Shown here: positions 28,324 to 37,191 of the stretch, piece after piece
Layout of the letters: each line of letters begins with the position of its first letter
Position numbering within the stretch: the stretch's first letter is position 1
Assembly (NCBI RefSeq): GCF_000186265.1
Contig: NC_014934.1
Location: forward strand, 124,001-188,000
Direction: 5' to 3'
Source: Cellulophaga algicola DSM 14237
GTDB lineage: Bacteria > Bacteroidota > Bacteroidia > Flavobacteriales > Flavobacteriaceae
DNA: 64,000 nucleotides
Made by a program: the position numbers and the translations under genes
The notes under the pieces: generated by a model
The model's input: only the letters and a program-made list of their open reading frames with translations
Told to the model about the DNA's origin: nothing
Database searches by the model: none

Positions 28324-29274
28324 ATGACATACAAATTGCCTTTTAAAATAACCTTTTCTTTCCTTATTCTGCTATGTGTTACTTGTTATGGACAAAATGA
28401 AAAATCGGTAAGAACTGATAGCATATTAACAATGAAAAGCATAATTCCTATAAACTTCTCAGACAGATATACAACTACAGGTGATTTCTTGCCTGATTTT
28501 GATGAAAATTGTGATCTCTTGACAGTTACGATTGACAATAAATTGTATATGGTAAAACCTGCAGATTTTGGTGGCTTAATAAGAAATGTAAGAATGATGA
28601 GTATGACACCTCCTTGGAATGCTTATGCAAATTATTATAAAAACGGACGACCAGTTTACACGAATAGTCAGCTTGTATTAGATATTGATATTAATAATCT
28701 AGATCCAATAATATTTACAAATATAACCCATAACAAGAAGATTTTCGATAACGAGGAAACTTATCAAGCAGAACTGAGCAAAGTTAAGAAAGCTAATTTT
28801 GTTAAATATGTTCGGCCTAATAATCCTTGGGGAAAGGTGCATTACAGTAGTTATTTTATTAATTACCCGACCAATGCGTATTTCTTGCATAAAAAAGCAT
28901 ACATACCATTAACCTTTGCAGAACAAGACTATTGGAATTTAAAACTTAAAAACTATAGTCCAAGCGATTATTATACGAATAATGGAAAAGATTTGTTTGA
29001 AAACGATATTAAAAACAAAACAATTAGCTACAATGGTTGCGAATTTTATTTTGACTATTCCGAAGATGATGAAAACCTTATAAGTGGTAGCAACACAAAA
29101 AATGAGCATCTTTTTCTATCTCCAGTAAGAATATATTATCGTTTAGAAATGGAAGATTGTGAACATAGATTTGATGCAAAAGCTTGGGAATTATTTTATG
29201 GCAAACCCACCGATATTTATGTTGAAAGCGAACAAAAAAACAATAAATACATACTGGAATGGTACGATTGGTAA
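28324..29274 (+). CDS. Exported protein of unknown function
   Basis: The 316-residue product has a signal peptide (ITFSFLILLCVTCYGQ). The mature part is rich in Tyr, Asn and Asp, with MVKPADFGGLIRNVRMMSM near 80 and PPWNAYANYYKNGRPVY near 95. No family was recognised. It is an orphan accessory gene between the tandem structured elements and the first group II intron remnant. Confidence 0.65.
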   Translation: MTYKLPFKITFSFLILLCVTCYGQNEKSVRTDSILTMKSIIPINFSDRYTTTGDFLPDFDENCDLLTVTIDNKLYMVKPADFGGLIRNVRMMSMTPPWNAYANYYKNGRPVYTNSQLVLDIDINNLDPIIFTNITHNKKIFDNEETYQAELSKVKKANFVKYVRPNNPWGKVHYSSYFINYPTNAYFLHKKAYIPLTFAEQDYWNLKLKNYSPSDYYTNNGKDLFENDIKNKTISYNGCEFYFDYSEDDENLISGSNTKNEHLFLSPVRIYYRLEMEDCEHRFDAKAWELFYGKPTDIYVESEQKNNKYILEWYDW

Positions 29275-29294
29275 ATTGAGAAAACAACGAACGG

Positions 29295-29980
29295 CTAATC
29301 GAGTAGAGGGGTCCTCCCCTAGTTAGGACGGACTGCGCCTCTCACACCACTAAGCGTACGGGTCTCGTACTTAGCGGTTCAGTAATGATGCAGTTTTGTG
29401 GTATTCGACTAAACTTATATAACCCCGCATTTTTAATCGTCTTACGATTATTGTAGTTCCCAGTATAGGGCTTTGGGCTACTGCCATCCTCCCATTCTTG
29501 TTCGACTCCAAGCGTATGCCTGTTCCTTTGAAATCCCTAACTGTATTAAGTTTTTACGCTTGCGGTCTGGTTTCTTCCAGTGATGCCAAATACAGTAGCG
29601 TAACCGATTCCGATGACCTATGCTGACTTCTCTACTATACCAACTCGTGGTTATAGAGACCTCCCCAGGTAATGACATCTTCCCTGCCGGCAGGCAGGTT
29701 TCACTCAATCTCTGCCGTATCTACATATATGCACTTTTGGTAATCTTTGGGCGTTACAATGATGTGGTTGCTTACCCGTGCATTTATGCCTTCTGTACGG
29801 TTTCTGTTCGTCTGTACCGAGCTTTGTAGTCCTGCTTCCTTCAGTCCTAACCTCACGGTTAGCAACCTTGCAGCTTACTAATGGTTCAAGGCGTTACCCA
29901 AGCCCATAAGGGACTTGCACCCTCTAGATTAATTATTTACCTTTCAGTAAACAAAAGATGCCCATGCTGGGCACACACAA
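29295..29980 (-). mobile_element. Group II intron remnant, copy 1 (ORF mostly deleted)
   Basis: Read on the - strand it starts GTGTGTGCCCAGCATGGGC, runs through a 5' catalytic region (GGGTGCAAGTCCCTTATGGG, CCTTGAACCATTAGTAAGC), and ends with a domain-V-like hairpin (29350-29380; GAACCGC, AGTACGAGACCCGTACG, GTGGTGTGAG) and ...CTCGAT. Only the maturase tail of the reverse-transcriptase gene is left (29478-29633). Much of the sequence is repeated at 47484-48138. Exact ends are estimated from where the two copies diverge. Confidence 0.8.
29478..29633 (-). pseudogene. Maturase-tail fragment of a group II intron reverse transcriptase
   Basis: The segment RYCIWHHWKKPDRKRKNLI followed by QLGISKEQAYAWSRTRMGGW matches the C-terminal maturase/DNA-binding end of group II intron-encoded proteins. 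The polymerase domains are absent. The fragment lies inside the intron remnant in the expected position ahead of domain V. Confidence 0.75.
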
Positions 29981-30028
29981 AACCTATAAACAATACGGGC
30001 TTAGGTCTTAAGCGAAAGGTTTGTGTAT

Positions 30029-30100
30029 TTTTATAAGGTCGCGAAATCTTTGGGATTTCGCTTTGATGGAAAAAGAAAAAACAAAACCAAAAGATTTCGC
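30029..30100 (+). ncRNA. Intergenic switch-like module, copy 1
   Basis: GCGAAATCTTT (30041-30051) can pair with GATTTCGC at 30054-30061 or, better, with AAAGATTTCGC at 30090-30100. The lead-in GGTTTGTGTATTTTTAT and the spacer CTTTGATGGAAAAAG recur in the copies at 32792 and 34698. No coding capacity. Confidence 0.5.
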
Positions 30101-30228
30101 TATTTGCGTGGAGGAAAGCAAACGCTATTTTTCTCCCATACTATTCATTGCCAAAACGTTGGCAGTAATTTTGCCAATTGACAATTCCTGAAATAGGTTG
30201 ACAAAAAATTAAACACTTTTAGCAACTT

Positions 30229-30527
30229 ATGGCTCTAACAAAAAAACAACCCTGTCCAAAAAAGGAGTATCAAAAAATTGGTTTTGATCTCAAACTTTCC
30301 ATCATTGACCAAAATTCCGAACGGTCAGATTTCGGTAAATTACGCTTCCAAATTACATGGAATTTCTCGCTCCTCAATTACCTATTGGATGAAAAAATTG
30401 GGTTCCTTTGAACAAAATTCTAAAACAATGAGTAAAAATCAAGAACTTAAGAAACTCAAAGAACGTATCGAAGAATAGTTATCGGGAGTAATTTGAACGC
30501 TCTACGGTGCTTAAGAAAGCATACTGA
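30229..30527 (+). pseudogene. IS3-family OrfA remnant with frameshifts
   Basis: One frame gives CPKKEYQKIGFDLKLSIID and the next gives NGQISVNYASKLHGISRSS, then ITYWMKKLG and KNQELKKLKERIEE. Together this is the helix-turn-helix and leucine-zipper part of an IS3 OrfA. A frameshift lies near 30310; further stops break the FERSTVLKKAY tail. OrfB and the inverted repeats were not found. Confidence 0.7.
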
Positions 30528-30560
30528 CGGCATTACTAGTTATTGGAGTCAAAACACATG

Positions 30561-30592
30561 AAGGCCCCTTATCGAAATCAATAAGGGGCCTT
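30561..30592. terminator. Perfect 12-bp hairpin between convergent genes
   Basis: AAGGCCCCTTAT (30561-30572) and ATAAGGGGCCTT (30581-30592) form a perfect stem with an 8-nt loop. The arms are flanked by A/T on both sides. It probably ends transcription of the DUF6515 pseudogene from the right. Confidence 0.65.
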
Positions 30593-30627
30593 TATGGTTA
30601 TGTATTAATAAAACCTTTTATATTAAG

Positions 30628-31194
30628 TTAATTGACATCAATAAAACCTACCACTTCGTAAGCTCTTGCACCGTTATCTTGTACTTTTTCATAAAGTATG
30701 TTTCCATATTCATAATAAGTTTGACCATCAATTGTCACTTTTTCGTAATCACTCGGAAGCTCGTAAACTATAGTTCCAATCTCTGGATCTACTACTTCAT
30801 AATCGCTACCGCTCTGGATGTAAAACATTCCCTGAGACTGAAAATAGTTATTATTTTTGAAATTAACTTTTACATAATTTTAAGGTAACACTCCTATTTT
30901 AAAGCCTACTTTGGGCATTATATTTACGTAATGACCTTGTGAATAAGTGTAATACTTATTGTTTGAATAATAGTAATTTTGTCCATTGTATTTGATGTTA
31001 GTTTTGTTGGGTAATGTACGCACAGTGGTTACTTTACTTTTAGGCGTTTTATAAACCACTTTTGATGATGGTACTTTTTTTACCGAAACTTTTTTTGTAG
31101 CTACCGTTTTGGAAGTTCTGTTTTGAGCAGTTACTTCTGTAATTCCAGACAATAGAACGATGCTTAATGCGATAGTTTTATAAATATTTTTCAT
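30628..31194 (-). pseudogene. DUF6515-family exported protein with one in-frame TAA
   Basis: The first 104 codons give a signal peptide (cut near TAQNR), a Lys/Val/Thr-rich linker and YNGQNYYYSNNKYYTYSQG, ending PKVGFKIGVLP before TAA (30880-30882). The same frame continues without a gap into YVKVNFKNNNYFQSQGMFY, EIGTIVYELPSDYEKV and the closing YEVVGFIDVN. The repeated P-x-G-x-x-[IV]-x-x-LP plan is that of DUF6515 proteins. One base change would restore 188 residues. The IS1595 element sits 16 nt upstream of the start and must have separated the gene from its promoter. Confidence 0.8.
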
Positions 31195-31211
31195 AATAGT
31201 TGAATTTAAAT

Positions 31212-31219
31212 TAATGTTT
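31212..31219. repeat. 8-bp target-site duplication, left
   Basis: TAATGTTT directly abuts the left inverted repeat of the IS1595 element; the same 8 bases follow the right repeat at 32179-32186. Confidence 0.9.
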
Positions 31220-32178
31220 TAGAGGTCAGTAGCTAACTTCGTATCTTGATACTCAGTAAATATATTAAATTATGGATATTTTCAAGGGTCAAAATCTTCT
31301 AGAGTTCTCTGATTGCTTCAAAACGGACAATGATTGCAAAGAATATTTAGCAAATATTAAGTCTAAAACCCCTTTTAAATGTTCTAGATGCAATCATATA
31401 GCCTGTCAAACACGTGCTGATTTCTCTAGGCAATGTAATATTTGTAGACATACAGAATCCGCAACAGCAGATACATTATTTCACAAGGTAAAGTTTGGTG
31501 TTCGCAAAGCATTTTTTATTTGTTTTGAGATGGCTACAAGCACGAAAAGCTTATCTGCAAGTTATATGGGAGTACGTTACGGAGTAACAGAAAAAACAGC
31601 TAGACTTTTTATGCTTAAGGTCAGAGAAGCTATGTCTTCGAGTGGGAATAATCCTATGGACGGAGTTGTTCATGTAGATGAATTTGTTTTAGGGGGCAGA
31701 GAAGAAACAAAAGTTGGCAGAAGCTACAATGCTAAGAAAAAGAAGGCGGTTACAGCTGTTCAGCTTACAGAAGATGGAAAGGTAAAAAGAATGTATGCTA
31801 TGAAAATAGATGATTTTTCAGCACAATCCTTACAATATATTTTTGTCAACCATATCAGCCGAAACGCAAAGATTACTACAGATAAATGGAGAGGCTATAG
31901 TCCTATTGCAAAGGCTTACGACATCACACAAATAGAAAGTAATGGAGGGTTAAATTTTAAAGCGCTTCATACAATGATACATCAGGTTAAATCTTGGATA
32001 AGAACAACTTATTCTTGGGTTAGTGACAATAATTTAAATAGATATTTCAATGAATTTTGTTTTAGAATAAACAGATCTCAAAGTAAAGCTACAATATTCA
32101 ATAATCTTATTGTTAAAATGGTCAATAATGATAAAATCAATCAAGCTGAATTAATAAGTAATTAACTACTGACCTCTA
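31220..32178 (+). mobile_element. Intact IS1595-family insertion sequence
   Basis: The 959-bp element is bounded by 17-bp inverted repeats with one mismatch (31220-31236, TAGAGGTCAGTAGCTAA; 32162-32178, TTAACTACTGACCTCTA). It is flanked by the 8-bp direct repeat TAATGTTT, the duplication length known for IS1595. It contains one transposase gene. Confidence 0.92.
31272..32165 (+). CDS. IS1595-family transposase (ISXO2-like)
   Basis: The 297-residue product has an N-terminal zinc ribbon (CSRCNH at about 36 and CNICRH at about 55). The ISXO2-like DDE domain follows: HVDEFVLGGREE near 135, ITTDKWRGYSPIA near 205 and a C-terminal NRYFNEFCFRINR. The DDE/N residues appear intact and the gene ends inside the right inverted repeat, so the element may still move. 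Confidence 0.92.
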   Translation: MDIFKGQNLLEFSDCFKTDNDCKEYLANIKSKTPFKCSRCNHIACQTRADFSRQCNICRHTESATADTLFHKVKFGVRKAFFICFEMATSTKSLSASYMGVRYGVTEKTARLFMLKVREAMSSSGNNPMDGVVHVDEFVLGGREETKVGRSYNAKKKKAVTAVQLTEDGKVKRMYAMKIDDFSAQSLQYIFVNHISRNAKITTDKWRGYSPIAKAYDITQIESNGGLNFKALHTMIHQVKSWIRTTYSWVSDNNLNRYFNEFCFRINRSQSKATIFNNLIVKMVNNDKINQAELISN

Positions 32179-32186
32179 TAATGTTT
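32179..32186. repeat. 8-bp target-site duplication, right
   Basis: TAATGTTT follows the right inverted repeat and matches 31212-31219 exactly. Confidence 0.9.
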
Positions 32187-32321
32187 TTCTAATCATTGGG
32201 TTAAAGGTATTTTAATTACATCTTTCTCAAAAAGCAAATAGACGTTGTGACTATTTACATCTATAGACAGTTTGATTTCATAGATTAGATTAATTTTCAA
32301 AACTATATAATTGCATGATTA

Positions 32322-32727
32322 TTGAACGGAAAACTTTTAATTGGAAATGAACAATTAATTGGTGATTGTAAAATATTCAAAACAGAATATTTAGGGGCAT
32401 TAAGTAGTGGAGGTATTGGCTTGATTACAAATGATTGGTCAGATAATAATATTATATATGAATTTCAACCTGATGGAGATTTAATTGTTTATGAAGATTT
32501 CCCTGGAGGTAATTCCTCAGTAGGAACTAACCACAGTGCAGGTAAATATAGTTATGAATTAGTATATGATTTTCTTTATGAAAATAGCGAGTCAAAAGTT
32601 TTAATCTTATAAATTAATAGAAGGAAATGGGGGTTATTATTTAATAGGAACAACAATTCAGTTGAGAGAAGTTAGTCATGCTTTTGAAAAAGGGAAAGAA
32701 CCTCTTCACTATTTCGAAAAAAAATAA
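32322..32727 (+). pseudogene. Lipocalin-like small protein, start lost and frameshifted
   Basis: The first frame gives GDCKIFKTEYLGALSSGGIG, then IIYEFQPDGDLIVYEDFPGG and GKYSYELVYDFLYENSESKV; it has no ATG, only a TTG at 32322 behind a TGA. After a 1-nt shift near 32608 the frame continues KLIEGNGGYYLIGTTIQLRE and HYFEKK. The pattern of a 'Y-E-F-x-x-D-G-x-L' strand, then 'G-x-Y-S-Y' and a closing hairpin is that of lipocalin-like stress proteins. The signal peptide region is missing. Confidence 0.6.
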
Positions 32728-33044
32728 CAACATTTGTTAACATCATATATAGCAAATAGGGCTGGTCTGTTTTAGTTCAAAAGGCCTTTGTTTGTTTATG
32801 ATGTCGCCAAATCTTTTGATTTCGCTTTATGATAAAAAAGATAAATCAAAATGCAAAAGTTTGGCTTAGTACAAAACCGAAATTAATCGCTTGTTCCCCG
32901 CCCTAAATGTCCTATATTTAAGGTTGTGCATAATGCGAAAATCGCACAAAACATCAACATTTGAACTAAAAATGTTAACAACCGAATCACAATAATAACG
33001 AATAAAAGTACTTGAATATTTAGACGTTTATGACAGGTAGGTGT
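32728..33044. other. Intergenic region with switch-like module copy 2 and a promoter-like motif
   Basis: The region holds the module at 32792-32865. It also holds CCTATATTTAAGGTTGTG (32911-32928), a promoter-like segment closely matched at 36525 and 42951 upstream of other accessory genes. No gene follows it here on the + strand. Confidence 0.45.
32792..32865 (+). ncRNA. Intergenic switch-like module, copy 2
   Basis: GCCAAATCTTTT (32806-32817) is followed by GATTTCGC (32818-32825), which mismatches at the third base, and by AAAAGTTTGGC (32855-32865), which matches it. The distal pairing is therefore the one kept in this copy. Confidence 0.5.
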
Positions 33045-33773
33045 TTATTCTGCATCAAACCAAAAATCAACAGTTACCCTTTCTGTTGTTGGACTTGATT
33101 GTTGTTCATTTTGGCCTCTCGCTCCTCCACGTCCACCTCCGCTACCATTTCCTCTGCGACCACCACCACTTCTCATTCCTTGGTTTTGACCTTGCTCTCT
33201 TTCTTTATTAACAGTACCTTCCATTTTATTGGCAACAACGCCTATAGATAATTTAGAAAAATCACTGTTTTCTTGGGAAGCTATTTTAGCTTTTGGGATT
33301 TTAATTGAAAATTCAAATAATTGACTCGAAGCTGTATAGTGGTTTTCAATCGCAATATCTAAATTATTTAAGTCCTTATTAAACTCTTGCTTTTCTTCAA
33401 AAGAACCATACTCTGCTTCTGCAGGTAATTTTTCAATCATACTATTTAAGTCAATAGCGTTGACATCAATATTTTCAAGTGAACCTTGCTGAAAAGATCT
33501 TGATTCATTACTATAGGGATATTTTACATACACATCCTTTTTTTCTTTTCCCTTAATGTCATAATAAATGGTAAGACCATTTCTAATGATGGACATTGCC
33601 GTCTTCTTATCTGTGGTGCTTATATTTAGGTGGATATAATTGCCTGCTTGTGAAACTTTATAAAGAATATTTTTATTGCTTATTTGCGTAGTATCTACTG
33701 GGAAACCGCTTTTATTTGATGCAAAAGAAGAGAGACTTGAAAGTGTTAAGAGTACGATTAATAAATGTTTCAT
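33045..33773 (-). CDS. Exported protein with Gly/Arg-rich C-terminal tail
   Basis: The 242-residue product has a signal peptide (HLLIVLLTLSSLSSFASNK). The body is beta-rich (NILYKVSQAGNYIHLNIST, GLTIYYDIKGKEKKDVYVKY), similar to flavobacterial proteins of unknown role. Residues about 193-225 form a low-complexity RGG-type stretch (GMRSGGGRRGNGSGGGRGG) before a closing strand VTVDFWFDAE. RGG runs bind nucleic acids in other contexts; in an exported protein the purpose is unclear. Confidence 0.7.
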   Translation of the reverse strand: MKHLLIVLLTLSSLSSFASNKSGFPVDTTQISNKNILYKVSQAGNYIHLNISTTDKKTAMSIIRNGLTIYYDIKGKEKKDVYVKYPYSNESRSFQQGSLENIDVNAIDLNSMIEKLPAEAEYGSFEEKQEFNKDLNNLDIAIENHYTASSQLFEFSIKIPKAKIASQENSDFSKLSIGVVANKMEGTVNKEREQGQNQGMRSGGGRRGNGSGGGRGGARGQNEQQSSPTTERVTVDFWFDAE

Positions 33774-33986
33774 TTTTTGTAGATTTTAGAATTGTAATAT
33801 AAATTTTTAGTAGTATGATGTATAGACTATCAAAATTGATAAAGGTTTAATCATTTATGAAAAAGCCTCGTTCTAAAATCCGATAAATGAAGAATGAAGG
33901 TGAAAAACACTATGCACAACAAAGAACTGAGGTGAAAATAAGTAAATTCTTCTCTAATCTAAGACAATGCTATTCTAGGCTCACAC

Positions 33987-34150
33987 ATTATAAAACAGAT
34001 TCTTTGAACCCTCACTATCCCATATGAAAAAAGCACTAAGAACAGCAAGCATTCTTTTGATTATGACTTCACTTTTTTGGGATTGTAAATCCGAAAAAGC
34101 AATTTCTGAAACCGAATTTGAGCAAGCCGTTTTTTATGAAATATTCCCTG
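33987..34150 (+). repeat. Partial duplicate of a lipoprotein gene start, copy 1
   Basis: These 164 bp match 37192-37355 (offset 3205) with about five mismatches. They cover the upstream region and the first 42 codons. The match stops exactly where the IS1182-type remnant begins. Confidence 0.9.
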
Positions 34151-34239
34151 TTTCCACAAACGCTTATGTAAACGTTCTACTATATCTGGTAATTGTTGAT
34201 TGTCTTTTCCATCAGCATGATACGCCCGAATATCGGTGA
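34024..34239 (+). pseudogene. Truncated lipoprotein gene (duplicate of 37229)
   Basis: Codons 1-42 (KKALRTASILLIMTSLFWDC, ... EQAVFYEIFP) are nearly the same as in the gene at 37229. From 34151 the frame reads into the antisense of a transposase remnant and stops at 34239. The lipobox Cys is kept, but over 80 percent of the protein is lost. Confidence 0.85.
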
Positions 34240-34570
34240 TGACATGTCTAGCTGTGTCTACAATTAACTGACTCAAGTAATTTAGCTTCCGAGCCATAAC
34301 CAATAAAATATCTAACCGCATTGAACAATGGGCTATAAGCTTACGGTCACTAATAATCTTCTCTAAATAGCCAACCAAACACAATTTGAAGAAGACCACA
34401 AGGTCTATACTCTTTTGACCACTTTCTCCATAATACTCTTTTGTCTGTTTATAAAGAAAATCCAAATTAAGTACTCCTTTCAATTGACGATAAAAATTAC
34501 TCTCAGGAACTCTATCACTTAATTGAAAACTATTAAAAAGCTTTTCTTGATATGTTTTTTTGCCTTGCAT
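34151..34570 (-). pseudogene. IS1182-family transposase remnant with internal deletion
   Basis: From the ATG at 34570 the frame reads MQGKKTYQEKLFNSFQLSDR, SNFYRQLKGVLNLDFLYK and VVFFKLCLVGYLEKIISDRK, the N-terminus of IS1182 transposases. After CSMRLDIL it jumps directly to ARKLNYLSQLIVDTARHV, YHADGKDNQQLPDIV, so about 150 residues are deleted. It ends at KRLWKQG, where the truncated lipoprotein gene begins. Terminal repeats were not identified. Confidence 0.8.
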
Positions 34571-34697
34571 CCTTAAAGTTAAGAAAGCAATCAATAATTT
34601 ACTTTAACGCTATGTCAATTAATTGCTAACTTGTGCAACAGGCACAAAACCTATTCGTAATACAGACTTTAGGGGCTAAAACGGAATGGTCTGCGTA

Positions 34698-34792
34698 TAT
34701 TTATGGTGTCGCTAAATCTTGTAGATTTAGCTTTGATTAAGAAAAACTAATACTAAACCTGCCTCGCCGGCTGGCAGAGCATAAGCTTTAGC
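34698..34792 (+). ncRNA. Intergenic switch-like module, copy 3
   Basis: GCTAAATCT (34711-34719) pairs perfectly with AGATTTAGC (34723-34731) and, with one mismatch, with AGCTTTAGC (34784-34792). The lead-in TATATTTATGGTGTC and the spacer CTTTGATTAAGAAAAAC match the other copies. It lies 46 nt upstream of the glycosidase-like gene and may be in its leader. Confidence 0.5.
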
Positions 34793-34837
34793 TAAGCCGT
34801 GTAAGCAAATGTCAACCTAAATACCTCCATTTAAAAT

Positions 34838-36451
34838 ATGAACAAAACAAAATTGATTTATTTGATAGTATTTCTACTATCAATTTCTGTTTCAGAGGCT
34901 CAATTTATTAAAAAAGAACGACCAGAAGGCTGGGAAAATCTTGTTTACGGCGGACGTTTTATGGATCGGTTTCTTCCTATGCCTAACCTTAAGGGGATGA
35001 CAAAAAATACTTGGGGTTCAGGAGCCGTGATTCCTCGTGATATAAACAACGGTATAGAAGACAATGAATGGTCTTACTGGGGAGGAAATGCACGTTTATT
35101 GGATGATGGAAAATATCATCTATTGGTGTGTAGGTGGGCTGAAAATTCGGATAAAGGCCATATGGAATGGCCTAACTCTATTGTAGTACATGCTATATCA
35201 GAAAATTCATTTGGCCCCTATAAGGTTGTTCAAGAAATTGGTAAAGGGCATAATCCAGAATGGTATATAACAAATAATGGTAACTATGTAATTGCTGTTA
35301 ATGGCGGATATTATGTATCTGATACTATAAATGGCCCTTGGACCTATGCTAAATTTGATTTTAACCAACGAGATCGTAAAATAATAGAAAAACTTTCTAA
35401 TCTTACTTTTGTTAAACGCGAGGATGGTTCTTTTTTAATGGTTTGTCGTGGTGGAGGTATTTGGGCCAGTAAGGATGGTATTTCAACATGGAATCAATTG
35501 ACGGATTCAAGTGTGTATCCACCAGTCAAAGGTCATTTTGAAGATCCGTTAATTTGGAAAACAAATGTTCAATATCATCTTATTGTAAATGACTGGTTGG
35601 GACGTATTGCTTGGCATATGCGCTCTAAAGACGGCATCAATTGGAAAACAGATGCTGGAGAAGCGTATTTAACCGGTTTTTCTAATTATGATAATGGGAT
35701 TAGGGAAGATTGGTTTAAATATGAGCGCATAAAAGTATTACAAGATAAGTTTGGTAGAGCCACTCAAGCCCACTTTGCTGTGATAGATACTTTAAAAAAA
35801 CAGGACCGTTCAAATGACAATCACAGTTCTAAGCAAATTGTGATACCTCTAACTGTGGGGAAACTAATTTCAATTATCGATAAAAAAACAATTAACAGTA
35901 AAACAACAAAAATCGCTGTTTTAATAAAGAAAGAAGAAGGGTTTGATCCTAATACTGATATAGATATGCAATCATTAAGGTTCGGAGCGCCAGAAAAAGT
36001 AGACTTTGGTATGGGATGCAAAGCGGAAAAAATTGAAAGAGAAGGTGATGATGCTTTAATAACATTTACAGGGGAAGGAAACGGTATTACCGATGATAAT
36101 TTTGCAGCAAAATTACTAGGTAAAGATAATCAAGGGAATCTTCTTTTTGGCTATTCAAGATTGCCTGGTGTAAGTTATTTAGAAGCTGCTCTTTCTGCAC
36201 GCAAACCTGTTATAGATTCATTACATAATAGATTAAATGTAGCTGTAGAAAATTTTGGTCAGATTACTTCTCTAGAATCAATTATATATGTTTATAAAAA
36301 AAATGGGGAAGAAAATATAGAAATGGGCTATAATGTTATACCCCCTCTTAAACCTTTTGAAAAAACAACAATTAACATTAACACTTTAAAACCCTTATCA
36401 ACTTTAGATGATCAAAAATATCTCGTAGTTATAAGAAAACGAGAAGAATAA
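34838..36451 (+). CDS. Putative exported glycoside hydrolase, five-bladed beta-propeller type
   Basis: The 537-residue product has a signal peptide (LIYLIVFLLSISVSEAQ). The GH43/GH117-like propeller features include WSYWGGNARLLDDGKYHLLV near 85, GHNPEWYITNNGNYVIAVNG near 138, DGSFLMVCRGGGIWASKDG near 205, KGHFEDPLIWKTNVQYHLIV near 235 and GRIAWHMRSKDGINW. Conserved Asp/Glu in these loops could be the catalytic acids. A C-terminal beta-sandwich follows from about 340. The substrate is probably a marine polysaccharide fragment, but no neighbouring sulfatase or SusCD pair supports this. Confidence 0.65.
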   Translation: MNKTKLIYLIVFLLSISVSEAQFIKKERPEGWENLVYGGRFMDRFLPMPNLKGMTKNTWGSGAVIPRDINNGIEDNEWSYWGGNARLLDDGKYHLLVCRWAENSDKGHMEWPNSIVVHAISENSFGPYKVVQEIGKGHNPEWYITNNGNYVIAVNGGYYVSDTINGPWTYAKFDFNQRDRKIIEKLSNLTFVKREDGSFLMVCRGGGIWASKDGISTWNQLTDSSVYPPVKGHFEDPLIWKTNVQYHLIVNDWLGRIAWHMRSKDGINWKTDAGEAYLTGFSNYDNGIREDWFKYERIKVLQDKFGRATQAHFAVIDTLKKQDRSNDNHSSKQIVIPLTVGKLISIIDKKTINSKTTKIAVLIKKEEGFDPNTDIDMQSLRFGAPEKVDFGMGCKAEKIEREGDDALITFTGEGNGITDDNFAAKLLGKDNQGNLLFGYSRLPGVSYLEAALSARKPVIDSLHNRLNVAVENFGQITSLESIIYVYKKNGEENIEMGYNVIPPLKPFEKTTININTLKPLSTLDDQKYLVVIRKREE

Positions 36452-36608
36452 AGTTTCATTCGACACGAAATTAACAAAGGTAATTTATAACAGAATAATT
36501 GCTAATTTTCTGCTATACTTGCTACATATTTAAGGTTGTGAGTTATTTGCAAATGGAGTTTCAGTCAAGATTTTATTTAAGCGAATTTATAATAGCAAAA
36601 TAAAAAAT

Positions 36609-37130
36609 ATGAAAATTTTTGAAAGCGATATGTCTGAAGAAGATGCTCAAAAGGTTTCTGGCGCCTATTCTAAAGAAGCAAATAGTTCATTGTTTGGAGT
36701 AATATTTCATGTACTAATTTTAATATTTTTTAATTTTCAATTTAAAGAATTGGGATATTATAAATATTTAATTTTACTTATCCCAAGCATCTCAACAATA
36801 TATCAACTAAAAAAAGCCATAAACATATTTTTTTTTAATCCTATTCGAAAAGACCTTGAACTACAGAGAAAAATAACAATTACTCTAATTATTTCTAAAA
36901 AAACAGAGGGATATGAAGATTTTGAATTACCTAATAGTTCTGATTGTATTGAGTTTGAAGAAAACCCTTATTTTTCAAGTTTAGATGTTTCTGGAAATAG
37001 TTTTTACAATACTGAGATTGGAGATGAAGTAAATTTTGAATTAAGTAAGTTTGGAAAATGGATAATAGCAGTTTATTCTAAATCTGAAAAAATTGATTAT
37101 AATACTTATAAGCACAGGAAGAGTAAATAA
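36609..37130 (+). CDS. Membrane protein of unknown function
   Basis: The 173-residue product has two predicted helices near residues 31-47 (FGVIFHVLILIFFNFQF) and 53-72 (YKYLILLIPSISTIYQL). A soluble C-terminal beta-domain follows (KITITLIISKKTEGYEDF, GNSFYNTEIGDEVNFELSK). No family was recognised. A CATATTTAAGGTTGTG promoter-like motif lies at 36525-36540. Confidence 0.6.
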   Translation: MKIFESDMSEEDAQKVSGAYSKEANSSLFGVIFHVLILIFFNFQFKELGYYKYLILLIPSISTIYQLKKAINIFFFNPIRKDLELQRKITITLIISKKTEGYEDFELPNSSDCIEFEENPYFSSLDVSGNSFYNTEIGDEVNFELSKFGKWIIAVYSKSEKIDYNTYKHRKSK

Positions 37131-37191
37131 TATAAAGCAGAAAAAAACAAATTATTTTTTAATTCCTGAAACTATTATTCTATACTCATAG

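Noticed and set aside
29620-29829. 69-codon + strand frame inside the group II intron remnant
   Set aside because: The sequence is intron core RNA on the other strand; the frame is not conserved in copy 2.
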